Of a stretch of DNA of 64,000 bases, positions 53,775 through 64,000 are shown one piece after another (positions within the stretch are counted from its first letter, which is position 1; the number at the start of each line of letters is the position of its first letter). Made by a program: the position numbers and the translations under genes. Source of the DNA: Stenocarpella maydis (Eukaryota > Ascomycota > Sordariomycetes > Diaporthales > Diaporthaceae); the NCBI GenBank assembly GCA_002270565.1, contig NQMI01000029.1:218521-282520 (forward strand). Direction: 5' to 3'. The notes under the pieces were generated by a model. That model was not told the origin of the DNA. It saw only the letters and a list, made by a program, of their open reading frames with translations, and ran no database searches.

Positions 53775-56278
53775 GGCTGCCGCACCTGAGTCGTATGTGC
53801 TGGTTTTTGCTGGTTTTTTTTGGTTTTTTGGTTTTTTGGTTTTTTCAACGACGTCTGTGCCGGCGACAGGGCCTGGTGGTGGTCGACACTGTAGCGCAGG
53901 ACACAGCTGGTAATGGTCTGAGGTGTTGTGTGATGCTGCTGGCCGGTTGTCGATGAACGCCGATCTGGGCCACGAGGGTCGGATCGGACCAGCGTCGGTC
54001 GCGGTTGGTTTGGGGCAGCTGAGATGTTTATGGGAATGCGATCCAAGCGCGGGCTTGTCGAGTGTTTTCGGCGGATACGGGGGGGTGGTGAGCTCCACGG
54101 CCGATTGAACAAGGGCGTCAGGGGGGACAAAAAGACTGGGGGGCGGGCAAGAGGGTCGGTGTCGATGAGTGAGGCCTTATTCGCCGCGCTGGGTTGGGTG
54201 TCGTCGTGGAGGAAGGCGGGAGCAGCGCAGGGGCAGAGGAGGAGAAGGGGAGAGGCGCGCGAGATTGTGGAAGCAAGAAGCAAGCAAGCACGCACGCCTG
54301 GCACGACTGATTTTAGGGAACCCGAGCCAAGCCGCAGCCTGAGCACCAGGTGGCCCTGGCGGCCGTGCCCTGGTAGATGCTACAGTACACTAGAGCAGTC
54401 TGGTAGCGCGAGGGTGGGAACGGGGCATGGGTAGGGGGGCGGCCATCGCACGGGCATGGGGTGGGGTACAGAGGTGCGTACACTAGTACCAGTTGACGCT
54501 AGTGTACCTGGGCGGGGAGGGGTGAAGGGTTGGTACGTACCGGCACGGCAAGGCAGGGCAAGGCAAGGCAAGGCAAATGCAACTCACCTAACCTCCCGGC
54601 TGGTTGCTGAGAAAAAATGGGCCGGTTCGGCCTGCGTAGCGCAACCTAGTGGGTCCTGCCCGCAGCCGAATCGGGCCATCCAGGCCCAACATTGAAAGGT
54701 CTGCCTACCGCAGGTAAGTCTGTACCTGTTGGGCACGGCTGAGGGACCAAGATATTCTGGCACCAAGCCACAGACACCAAGGTAGACGGCGCGTACTGTA
54801 CCTGGCTGCCGCCACCCGGTTTATGTAGGTACTATGTAATGAATATAGACAATTACCTGCCTTAGGCTGCAAGGTATACATACTGTCACCCACTCCACCC
54901 AGGAGCGGAACGTGTCACGAAGCCTCTGCTGAGGCAGGCGGCAACGAGCATGCACAGTCTCTGATGCGTACCATAGACGGCCTGCTGACATGCAGCTACC
55001 AAATGTAAATCATCGACAACGTCCCGTTGGGTGGTGTACATGCTACCTAAGTATGTAGTACATACTCTCTGTTCTGTGGGGGCAGTAACAACAACTGCCC
55101 AAACTGGCTAGTGTGTGTGGTATCGAGGGTTTCTCAGTGCCGCAGTGTACGTAGTGAGCTCGGTACGGAGATTGAAGGGTCGAGAGACAGGACAAGAGCT
55201 GCCTGAACGGGCAAAGACCCGATGGGAAAACGTGGCTCTTGCGGGTGACGCTCACTCTCTCGGCTGCTGCGGTGCTGGAGGTACATACATACATCCCGTA
55301 CATGCCGTAGTGTGGTGTTGTAGGTATCTCCGAAAAGGTACATACATACCTACCTAGGTACCTAAGACTCTGAGGGAACCAGGCATTCCGGGGCCAAGTC
55401 GAATCGAATCCAGGCGGGAGGTCGGTTAAAAGGCCAGAACAGCCCTAACACCGCAACACAAGGCCAGGAGGGCCCCTCCTCGCGGCCTGCGTAGCGGCTC
55501 GAGACGTTGCTGACGTCTGTGCGCTCGCAGTATATTTCATCACGGCATCTAAAATAAAGTTGGGGCCGAAATGTTGTGGACTACTATGGTAGCAGGCCAA
55601 GCAGAGGAGCCCGACAGCCACCAGCTCAACTCAAGTCTGGCTGTGCACTCTTCATCTTTTTTTCTTCACCCTTCTCTCTCTCTCTCTCTCCGTTTTTTTT
55701 GTATCTACTACGGCATCGAGTACGCGACATCAGATCCGTTCCATGCCCGTCTCACTCACTGCTCTCACAGAGGACCCAGTCAGGCAGTCGCTGGGATGCT
55801 TGACCCGGTCGTGCAATGCCATGTCATGCCAAGAGCATCATCGGATCGACTGACCTTCAGGCCAGCACACTCGTGATCTCATTTCGAACGCATACAGCGT
55901 CCAGCACTCATCACGACGAGGACCACTCCACTCAGAGCACTGATCTTGGTCCAAACGCATCCCCACGGCCGCCGCTCCAACCTGGTCCCATTTAGACCAC
56001 CCTGTGCGGCTTACCGCAGCATGCAGCTCATATCACTGCGCTAGTTTGCTATTTCCCACCAACGAGCAGGACAGGCAGACTTGTGCCTATGAGGCAATAC
56101 CAAGCACCGTGCTTATCGTAGGAATCCCCCCAGGGAGGGAAATCCGGCACATCCAAAACAAGGGGGCCACAAACCGTCGTGCGCTAAAACACTCACCAGC
56201 ACTCTTGCAGTGTGGGACTGTGAGCGCTAGGTCGCGGGTGTGCAGCTCTACCTGCAAGACAAGACATGCAGCCGGACG

Positions 56279-56312
56279 AGGGTGAGGGTGAGGGTGAGGA
56301 GGGTAAGGGAAG
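56279..56312 (+). repeat. GAGGGT tandem tract, potential G-quadruplex
   Basis: At least five GGG blocks in 34 bases with 3-5 base spacers on the + strand. This meets the usual G3 four-block rule for quadruplex formation. Non-coding; not a telomere repeat (fungal telomeres are TTAGGG). Confidence 0.7.
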
Positions 56313-56370
56313 TAAGAACACACATAATAATATACCCTCGCTGACGAACAGGCAATCCACCCACACACCC

Positions 56371-56428
56371 ACCCATCATCATCCACCCATCATCACCCAC
56401 CCATCATCACCCACCCATCCATCCACCA
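56371..56428 (+). repeat. CCCATCATCA-type minisatellite
   Basis: Imperfect copies of ACCCATCATC with CACC spacers, C-rich and A/T alternating. Non-coding. Confidence 0.7.
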
Positions 56429-58264
56429 TTGACTTGGCCTACATATTGCATAAATGTTCCAAAGCCTTCACTTTACTGTGTAGACCATACGCCAGACCGC
56501 AATAGCCGACCTCTCTCCACACGCGCCACACCTTCGTGTCCCGCCCAGCTCGTCCCGTCTTCCCAGACCAGACGACTCATCGTCCCGACTTTAGCCCACA
56601 CATGGTACAATGCGACCCCATACTAACCAAGACCATCCTGTCCGAGCAATTTCGGCCTAACAGAAAAATAAGGGCGTCCGTCCGTTACTAGCATGACGGA
56701 TGGGGAAGAACAGGCTGGGGCACGTGACTAGTCCATGACCTGGAAATGCGCCCACCACTTGCATCATTATGGATTTGTGTGTGACGTCGCACCGTTCGCT
56801 GCTAGAAGGCGACGACTGCCATCAAATGACATCCGTCCCATGCTGCCCGTTTATCAACACTTCAAGAACTGCCAGAGGCGAACACCGTTGACACAAGGCA
56901 GCTGGCAAACCCCAACTCGCTTTCCCGGCGTTGTGCGACCCCACAGATTCACTCTTCATGACAGAGCCTCCAAGATCTGATCAGGCCACCATCGCATTGG
57001 AGCTCCTTACTAGTTACGGTATGTATCACGTGAGCGGCATTGTTGACTACGACCTCGGAAGGCAACACGGAGGCGAGTCTGCCGTACGAGCTGGGGCCGG
57101 ATAGGATGAGGAACTCCACGAGCTTCGGAAAGCTTTTACGACACCCGAGGCGCCGCCTTCCATGATCTATGGGCAGGATCGACAGGTCCAAGGCAACGTC
57201 CTCGCTTAACGCCTTCTTTGATGGCGGCTACTGGCTTCATGAGCGGCCTCGCTCAACTCCCTACCCGTCCGCCTTGAAACCAGTAGGCTGGGGAGGGGGC
57301 CGGAACGTTGTAGCGACTTAGTATTTGAACCTTTAAGTTGTCTTAATATCCATGTCTGAGACAGGCTGGTATTGACTACAAGGGAGGGATTGATCGCCTC
57401 CAGGCTTATTTGTAACCCGATTGTCACTTTGTAAGGCGCTCCTTCACGTGCCTCCAAATAACCCAAATCGCCATAGATTTGCCCACGAGTAGGTATATCA
57501 GACCAAAGTGCTTTCTGTCTGAATAAGTGCACAGGGGGGAAATTCGGCGACTATGCCAACACAAAGAATGCTGCAAGCCACTGATTAGTGCACAGTTCGG
57601 ATCGTACCGTAGGTTGCACATCTCTCGGTGCATTCAATGCTCCTTCGACCACCTCCGTCAGGGTGATCCTTGTATCAGGCGGTGTCTTGTACGTTTCTGG
57701 CTTGGTAATTTGAGGAGAATGTGAAGCTCATGGTCCCACCGGTACCATAGGCGCCCTGGCACTTGGACACCTATCAGAGCAATTCCGGTCAGAGTCGGTG
57801 TGTGCATACCCACTGTCAAGAAAAGTTGTCTTTGATGTTGGCTCAAGTTTGGTGAGCTATATAGAGAGACTGCAATCAACAATCAGTTTTCACAAAAGTA
57901 TAGCATACTAGGAAACCCTTGCCTCTAGCCCCGAAAAGGCTGTGTGATAATCCGTACGCTGCAAGTGATCCACATTGTAAAGCAGCCATTAACAACCCAA
58001 TGTGACTTTTGAGGGGGGGGGGGAGTTAATCAAGAGAGCATCGTGAAAGGACATGATGCATCTAATGCAGCCCGCCAAGTTCAGCCAGGATTACAGCCGT
58101 AACCTTCCCGGACACCATGTAAGGAGAGAGGGCAACTCGCCGCCATGGCAGAGAAGGCGGAGTCCTCGACAACACAAAATTTTCTGGACACCCCCCCCCC
58201 GGGGGTGACGCGGAATAGCGAGTCCAGCAGTACCCTCCCGCGGCGTGGTGACCGTGCGCCTGCG

Positions 58265-58440
58265 TACGGTGGTAGCGCCCCCAGGTTGTCCTTCATGTTG
58301 ACGTTGACGCCCACACCGGGGGCGTCCTTGTCGACGGGGATGTCGCACTGCTCTAGATNGGGGGGGGGGGGATTTGTAGGCGCCGCCTGAGATGATCACG
58401 CCGCGCGTGGTCCGCGTAGTGAGTGAGACCCGTCCTGGAC
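58265..58440 (-). pseudogene. Fragment of a GMC-type oxidoreductase gene
   Basis: The minus strand reads TRGVIISGGAYKSP, then a run of 11 C and the N at 58359, then EQCDIPVDKDAPGVGVNVNMKDNLG. The first block is the substrate-domain strand of GMC oxidoreductases (usual form GVILSAGAYKSPQLL), and the second is its next block (usual form GVGxNxxDHL). The two parts are out of frame across the C/N run, and nothing recognisable extends on either side, so this is a short relic or a badly assembled spot. A recalled resemblance only. Confidence 0.45.
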
Positions 58441-61379
58441 GTTGGGGTTGTAACTACCGCGGATTAGCAGCGCGTAGGCTCTTGCCTTGATTCAACCTCA
58501 AGGGCTGGCTCCTACTCAAGTATATTTGTTGGATCACTTCCAAATGGCCATCGTAGTTCACATCCAATGTGCAGAGAGTAGTTATGCTTGGTTGCGAACC
58601 TTATTGGAACGCCACGGAGACATTGGTGTGGCTGAGGGCGTTGATATTGGACAGAGAAATATTCCAAGCATGGTTGGGGAAAAAGATCAGACGGTAGGCC
58701 AGAGATACCAAGTGTATGGAACAGTGAAAAATCAAAACAGCAGCGGAATTCGGAGCCATGACAGTGTGCCTTTGTGCATAGGGTAAATCATCTAGGTATA
58801 TGGCATGTATGCACATTATGGCATTACGGGGAAGTTCTACATATGTATATGAAAATTAGATTTGGAGGTAGCTGAGTCGAAATTCTGACGCACTTAGGCC
58901 TTAATAGCAGAAATGAATGCCACGGAGAGGAGCCAAGGAGAAATACTGTTGTTAACAGATCCTGGCCGACCTCAAATATATATGTCGAACACACGAGTAA
59001 TAAGCCACCCACTTCACACATTTATCCACATCGCTTTATATGTTATATCCCAGATGACGGTGGCATGCTAAACCCCACAGTTTAGTACAATTGTGGGAAG
59101 CCTAAGCGTCCTTTTGATTCTTGTTGGGCTTCGTTGCTTTTGCTGCGCTGTAACGACATGCTGTAGGTCCAGACGAGTTGCACGTGCACATGCTCGTGGC
59201 AACACAAACATCGATCACAAGCTTTTAGTTGCTGGCAAAATTATGATTCGTACTTTCCGATTTTCAGTTTTCGCCATAGAATAGTCCCATTTCACGACAA
59301 CAGTTCAAATGTCTCGAAGATTTGTCAACTGTCTCCGAGGTTCGGAAAGCCCACGAGCATTGTTCAGAGTCAAGCAAGCAGTCCAATATTGGTCACGACG
59401 CCATAGAATATGTCAAGTCACTCTATAATAATAGAAACACTAAAGCGGTGACGTCAGTTCCTGCGGCTGAGGTGTAATTGTTATGTGGACTTTCTGCTTT
59501 TCTACTTTTGCCATAGCCGTCCACAACAATACTCCAGTAGTTATCTTGAGTCTCAGGAAAGTCATGGAGCTAATAAAGGTGGGGCATAGGTACCTAAGTT
59601 ATTTAGAGACGTGTCATGATTCTGGTCAACGAATGTCTCTCCAATTCATACAGCGCGGTGCATGAAAAATTGAATGCGCATTGACAAGGCTTCAACCGGT
59701 TACGCAGTTCGTGCCTGGACTCGACCTGTAAGCACTTGATCCGCTTCTCCCGCGTTGCCGAAGCAGTGCACTCACATGAAACTTCATGTCAGCAGGCCCT
59801 GTAAATCGGCCAATGCGTGAGGGACACAGAAGCGCAAAATATGCTTTTTTAAGGGTACGAGGTATTTCCCAAAGCAAGCCACCCTGTTATGTGCCACCGC
59901 AGCCAGACGCCCTTAGCCCCCACGCCGATAGAATGATGAGCCTCGAGAGCGACGCGTAACAAAGTCGATCGCGGTGCAACGCATGGCACATATTAGGGCC
60001 AATCGGTCTCTCACTCGGCTTAAATTGAGAGTCAGCCCCTCCAAGCCCCTTCAAGCCCCTTCAGGCACCCGGCGGCCATAAGTCGGAGCATTGCATCAGT
60101 CTGCCCGCTGCCCAGTCACCAGCGCCGTCGCAAATGGCGAACGGCTTCAAACCGGCTAGCTTGTATGCTGCTTACTGACCACGACCTTGATCTTGGGCGG
60201 TGCACAATGCAGGCGGGGAATTCCCCCATGCCACTGAAACTGGCTGTTCTGAGGCCCTAATGCACCTTTGGATCGGGCTACATTCCTTTCGAAGATTGAC
60301 CGCACCGAGGCCGATGAAGGTCGGATTCTCAAGCTGACCAGTTGGGAATATCGTTCGCCATTAGAAGAAGACTGTTACCTAGAATATATAAGAACGGAAG
60401 AAGTTATTTTCACGAAATTTGGGGATCGCCATATTTCAACCAAGTTCTATCTGTCATTATTCGCTTGATAACCTGTACAACAATATCAAGTGATATATTA
60501 TCTTCTATTTGCTTGTCCCCGGCGTCATAGATCAACAATGTCCCGTTATTAATTCCCTCTTCGACGCACCCAGAAGTATATCCTCAGCGGCTTGCAGGTT
60601 CTCCCTGGGTAGACCTACTTGCGTTGAATATAGCCCCACGAAGGTCGGAAGCATGTGAGTCTCTAAATCCGCTTCCTTATATTTATGGGAAAATATACTG
60701 GGTGGCTTGAGACTAACGCTATTTACAGGTGCTCAGCTGGTAATTACGACCTGCTGGGGATAGGAACCTGGGCCTTTGGCTCACAGCACAACAGCGACAA
60801 GAGTCCGAGAAAAAATGGTAGCGAGACCGGCATAGACCGCAAGAATAACAAGATAGGCGCTTCACTGCTGCGATGGCTAGACGATTCTCGAGATGACCCC
60901 TGGAGCCATGTTACCGGACGGAAAGGTGGCAAGGGCCAAGGCGGGCCAGGAGGGAAGCATTAACATATTTAGGATGCAGCTTCATACTCTCAGAACTCCA
61001 GAAAAGATGCAATAGACATCAGAGTCCAATTTCACTTGCAGTGCGTACATGCCGGCATGTGCCTCATTATTAAGACCCGCACCATTGAGTCTCGGGCGTG
61101 ATCTTGGGACGCATGTCTACTATGGACTTTTCTTTTAAGAAATGCAATGTACTAAATTTATTGCTGCAATAAGAGTGTGATCAAGGATCTGGGGAATTTG
61201 AGGTCCTCTAATTACCCGTTTTGAAGTGGCTCTGTGGCGTGTTCCCTGGGGCTATTGCGCCGTGATTTCATCTCAGATTTAAAATGCGAGGCTCACCGGA
61301 GTTGATCCTCAGTAAAAAAAAGTACAAGTGACTTCAGGGCGTGAACAGTTTCGTCCTTAATCCAGTCACAATACTCTTT
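58441..61379. other. Gene-poor region
   Basis: Moderately AT-rich with no ORF I recognise. ORFs at 58487-58786 (+, 99 codons) and 60685-60963 (+, 92 codons) have no known motif and no splice partners I could find. Confidence 0.4.
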
Positions 61380-62350
61380 TTTCATATATACATATACACA
61401 TATATATATTTAAAAAGCCCCCCTCCTAGGTATAAGGGTTACCAAAGCCTTGATTGTTCTTTTAAAACTATATTTTATTCAACTATAGCCATTTACTAGC
61501 TGAATTGTATACTACTTTCCAAACTTCTAGGTCTTCATTACCTAATAAATATTCTTTAAGAACTTCTATAATTTATTTCTTTACTTTTCAGATATATTAT
61601 TAATGTTGGAATATTGCCCTGTTGGATCGCACGCAATCCTATTGGACTAGGCTGCCTGACTAAGCCAGGGGCTTGGCAGGGGAAGAGGCTACTTTTCCTG
61701 TTCGTATGAAACACCCCCGCTTCCCCCAGATAGTTAGAAAGAAGCAAGCAATTACAGACCCATCGAACAGAGCCCCACGTACGTACGTACTATCGCCATA
61801 TGGCAAAGGCCATTCAACAATTAAACTTTAACCTTATATCCTTTAAATCTCTAATTTGCTTAATAAAGCCTTTATAGCTTTCTAAAGTAATAACTAATGC
61901 ATTAATCTTAGCTAGTAAAGAGTATTCACCCGCTACATTATGGTCCTTAGGCTTTAATATAGCCCTTACTTCAACCTATACTTAATCATTATACTCAGTA
62001 TTTATATACATTCTGCTACTATTCATGGTCCCTCTGTTAGCTCTGCTTATTCACTGAATGCTATTTAAAGTAAGGAAGCGTGATTGTTGTACCTTAAAAA
62101 CTGCAGTCTGTTTTGACTTATGAGAGATCAGCCACATAGACTTAATCGAATTGAACTAGTCTCGGCCGAATAATTATACTACTGGTATTAAATGCCAAAT
62201 GACTGTTTTGAAGTGGTCATAATTAAGAAGGTTTATGCCGCTTAGTATTACAGATGGCTGTTTGATTAAGGTATGGATAAATTATAGTAGCAGTCTAGAA
62301 GACTATAGCCTTTTTATGTTGCTAATTTTAAGCAATTTAAAAAGAAAGGC

Positions 62351-62456
62351 TTTAAATTATATAGTAAATTCATCTATATATAATTCTTAATGGTATTAAA
62401 CTAAGTTAAAATAGCTTTAAACTTATTACAATAAACTTAATATAATTGTATTAACT
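62351..62456 (+). repeat. Diverged direct repeat, copy 1
   Basis: Shares a core (ATAG-AAATTCAT---ATATA-TTCTTAAT-GTATTAAACTA) and a following AAACTTA-rich part with copy 2 at 62484-62590; differences are mostly C/T and G/A. Confidence 0.6.
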
Positions 62457-62483
62457 ATAATTATATAATAGAAGATATTTATG

Positions 62484-62590
62484 CCTTAAGTTATATAGCA
62501 AATTCATTTGCATATAGTTCTTAATAGTATTAAACTAGAGATACCTTTAAACTTAATGATATTAAGCTTAATAGCTTATTAACAGTACTA
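62484..62590 (+). repeat. Diverged direct repeat, copy 2
   Basis: Second copy of the unit described at 62351-62456, one unit downstream in the same orientation with transition-type differences. Confidence 0.6.
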
Positions 62591-62850
62591 GCACGAATTG
62601 CTATGGTCTGAAACTAAAACTTATAGTGCGGAATAGTAGTTTGTAGTTTAATACTATCAAAAGTAGTAACTAAATGGTTATTATTAAAAGCATGTAATAC
62701 AAACTAATTATCTTAATCCAAACCAATTATTTTTATCCCTTAGGGGCAACTATTATTTATTCCGACTAAGAAGAGGAACTCAAAGAATACAACTGGTCTA
62801 TATATTTAAAAAGCATGAAGTGGTACTAGCATGAGAACATAGATGACGAC

Positions 62851-63470
62851 TGTATTTTACAGACCCACTGCTAAAACCCCTTTCCTATATCTTGGATGTA
62901 CACATTAGCCACACCCAAAGTGTACCTCACTCTCCCTTCTCCAATTTTTTCCTATACATCTCTTTCAGTCTTGAGTTTTGCTACTGCCTTGCCAAGATTC
63001 CAGATGTCGACTCTTTGAACTACGTAGCTGGTTTCGTTCTTAATTCGATCACAATACCATTTAAAAAGAGAGCTACGGTATTCCCTTCATACAGTCGTAA
63101 ACAGTCAAAGGCCCAGCGTTATACAATAAATGCCATACCGATTGCAACGGGAGGCGCGACTTCTAGCCACACGCCACAGCCCGTCCGGCCAAAAGACCTT
63201 AATAACCAATCTGCCTATTGGGTATTCCTAGTAGTATATAAGAGCCGTACCGTCACACCGATAACATTTTGAAATAGTCAGAACGCCACATACAGAAGTA
63301 ATGTAGAACTTGAATTTTACTAGTAGGTCTCTTAATTCAGAGTGGGTTCATCGTACTCGCAAAATTCTACCAACCATGCACCCAGAGCTCATCATAGCTG
63401 GTAATACGGACCGCTCTGGATCATGAGAAGAGTTGGATGAGCATACCTTCGAAGGACATTATAATTAACA
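62851..63470. other. Spacer between AT-rich island and the GPI-protein gene
   Basis: Composition recovers from ~62.9 kb. A + frame at 62892-63272 has no motif I know. The last part is the 3' UTR of the minus-strand gene. Confidence 0.4.
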
Positions 63471-64000
63471 CTACAAATAAAGTATCCCGGCTGAGAGCAG
63501 CACGATCATGACGGTGTACCCAGCATGAGACACACTTGCCGTGCTGGTACTATATTCCTTGTCAGCACTTGAGCAGAGAGACAATGAGCTTGAAGTTGCG
63601 CAAACATACTCATTATTAGTACCTGGCGCCGAAGCCGACCCCGAGCCCGCCGCGGTGGAGGAGGAATCTCCGGTTGTGGGGTTTTGTGACGGATCCGACG
63701 AGTTCCATCTGTTGTCCTCATCCGGAGTCCAGCAAGTAAAGCCCTGGTAAATGTCGTTCTCCGTGCCGGAGAAGGTGAGAGAAGCGAGAGCAGCCCCTAG
63801 AGCTGGGCAGCTGATATTACCTAAAGATAGAACTCTAAGCCATGTCACGGACTTCAGTGATGGGATATTGATTCTGTGAAGTGTGAGCAGTAGTTACGTG
63901 AGTAGAAGACCGCGGCCATGAACTTGGGAATAACACATACTCGTCGAAATCACCATCAAGGAGTACCCCCCCACTGACGGTGGATAGTGCTGGCCAGGTA
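63471..64000 (-). CDS. GPI-anchored Ecm33-like cell-wall protein, 3' end (5' part beyond window)
   Basis: The last two exons of a gene entering from the right edge: the downstream end of one exon (64000-63941) and the final exon 63873-63471, joined by a GTATGT...CACAG intron of 67 nt. The visible part reads VLLDGDFDEINIPSLKSVTWLRVLSLGN and then SCPALGAALASLTFSG, resembling the last leucine-rich-like repeats of the receptor-L-domain (Ecm33/Pst1) proteins. A Ser/Thr/Gly/Ala-rich stretch follows, then a C-terminal hydrophobic tail (AGYTVMIVLLSAGILYL) right at the stop with no charged residue after it, the hallmark of a GPI-anchor signal. Such proteins sit at the plasma membrane or wall and support wall integrity. 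The Ecm33 call is moderate because only the C terminus is visible. Confidence 0.6.

Larger units (their letters stand above)
53775..58090. other. Long gene-poor region upstream of rco-1
   Basis: The first several hundred bases are the rco-1 leader and promoter and contain a run of T6-8 blocks split by GG at 53811-53847. Beyond that I see no recognisable gene up to 58.09 kb. (CT)n at 55674-55690, a G-rich GAGGGT tract at 56279-56312 and a CCCATCATCA minisatellite at 56371-56428 are annotated separately. ORFs of 60-108 codons in this region have no family resemblance. Confidence 0.4.
61380..62850. repeat. AT-rich, RIP-like degraded island
   Basis: About 1.5 kb of very AT-rich DNA dominated by TA, TTA and TAA steps, with almost no CG and no ORF. 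This matches repeats hit by repeat-induced point mutation (C-to-T, mostly at CpA). It contains a diverged direct duplication of ~105 bp (62351-62456 and 62484-62590). The original transposon can no longer be named. Confidence 0.65.

Noticed and set aside
56279..56312. Telomere-like repeat
   Set aside because: The unit is GAGGGT, not TTAGGG, and it is internal with genes on both sides.
60685..60963. 92-codon + ORF near 60.7 kb
   Set aside because: No motif recognised; Gly/Lys-rich end only; no supporting neighbours.

Overview
This window comes from a filamentous ascomycete genome. Genes are GC-rich with short GT-AG introns (about 50-200 nt), and intergenic DNA is AT-richer with a C-to-T-degraded (RIP-like) island near the right end. 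The housekeeping proteins (Tom22, the RCO-1/Tup1 co-repressor, a plain-N-terminus malate dehydrogenase, a UPF0357 membrane protein) look most like Sordariomycetes. This is inferred from remembered family sequences; no search was run. An N at 58359 and several G/C-run anomalies show this is draft-quality sequence.

Left part (1-26 kb), conserved housekeeping genes: tom22 (-), plasma-membrane Na+/H+ antiporter nha1 (-), PIF1 helicase (+, two possible starts), mRNA-decapping scaffold edc3 (+), an ADAL-type adenosine/N6-methyl-AMP deaminase (-, frame broken at two short G runs), TRAPP subunit trs33 (+), malate dehydrogenase (-), ribosomal protein eL28 (-) and a UPF0357 protein (+). I reconstructed exon structures by hand; all close in frame except the deaminase.

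Middle part (26-46.5 kb), accessory DNA: a 211-bp MITE-like element, then a complete 3-kb Mutator-like (Hop-type) transposon with 43-bp terminal inverted repeats and an 8-bp target duplication, its transposase cut by one TAG. Next comes a gene-poor stretch with a broken small membrane-protein ORF. Then a compact secondary-metabolite locus: a BAHD-type acyltransferase (-) divergent from a 3,266-residue highly reducing polyketide synthase (+). The synthase has the order KS-AT-DH-MT-ER-KR-ACP followed by a C-terminal carnitine-acyltransferase-type domain. All active-site motifs I could check are present. The likely logic is that a methylated, fully reduced chain is transferred by the fused acyltransferase to a hydroxylated acceptor, and a second acyl group may be added by the BAHD enzyme.

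Right part (46.5-64 kb): purine enzyme ADE5,7 (-), RNase MRP subunit RMP1 (+, divergent from ADE5,7) and the RCO-1/Tup1 WD40 co-repressor (-). About 10 kb of gene-poor DNA follows, with microsatellites, a GMC-oxidoreductase fragment containing the N, and the AT-rich island. The 3' end of a GPI-anchored Ecm33-like cell-wall protein (-) runs off the right edge.

I saw no rRNA, CRISPR or convincing tRNA by eye. A covariance-model scan was not possible.
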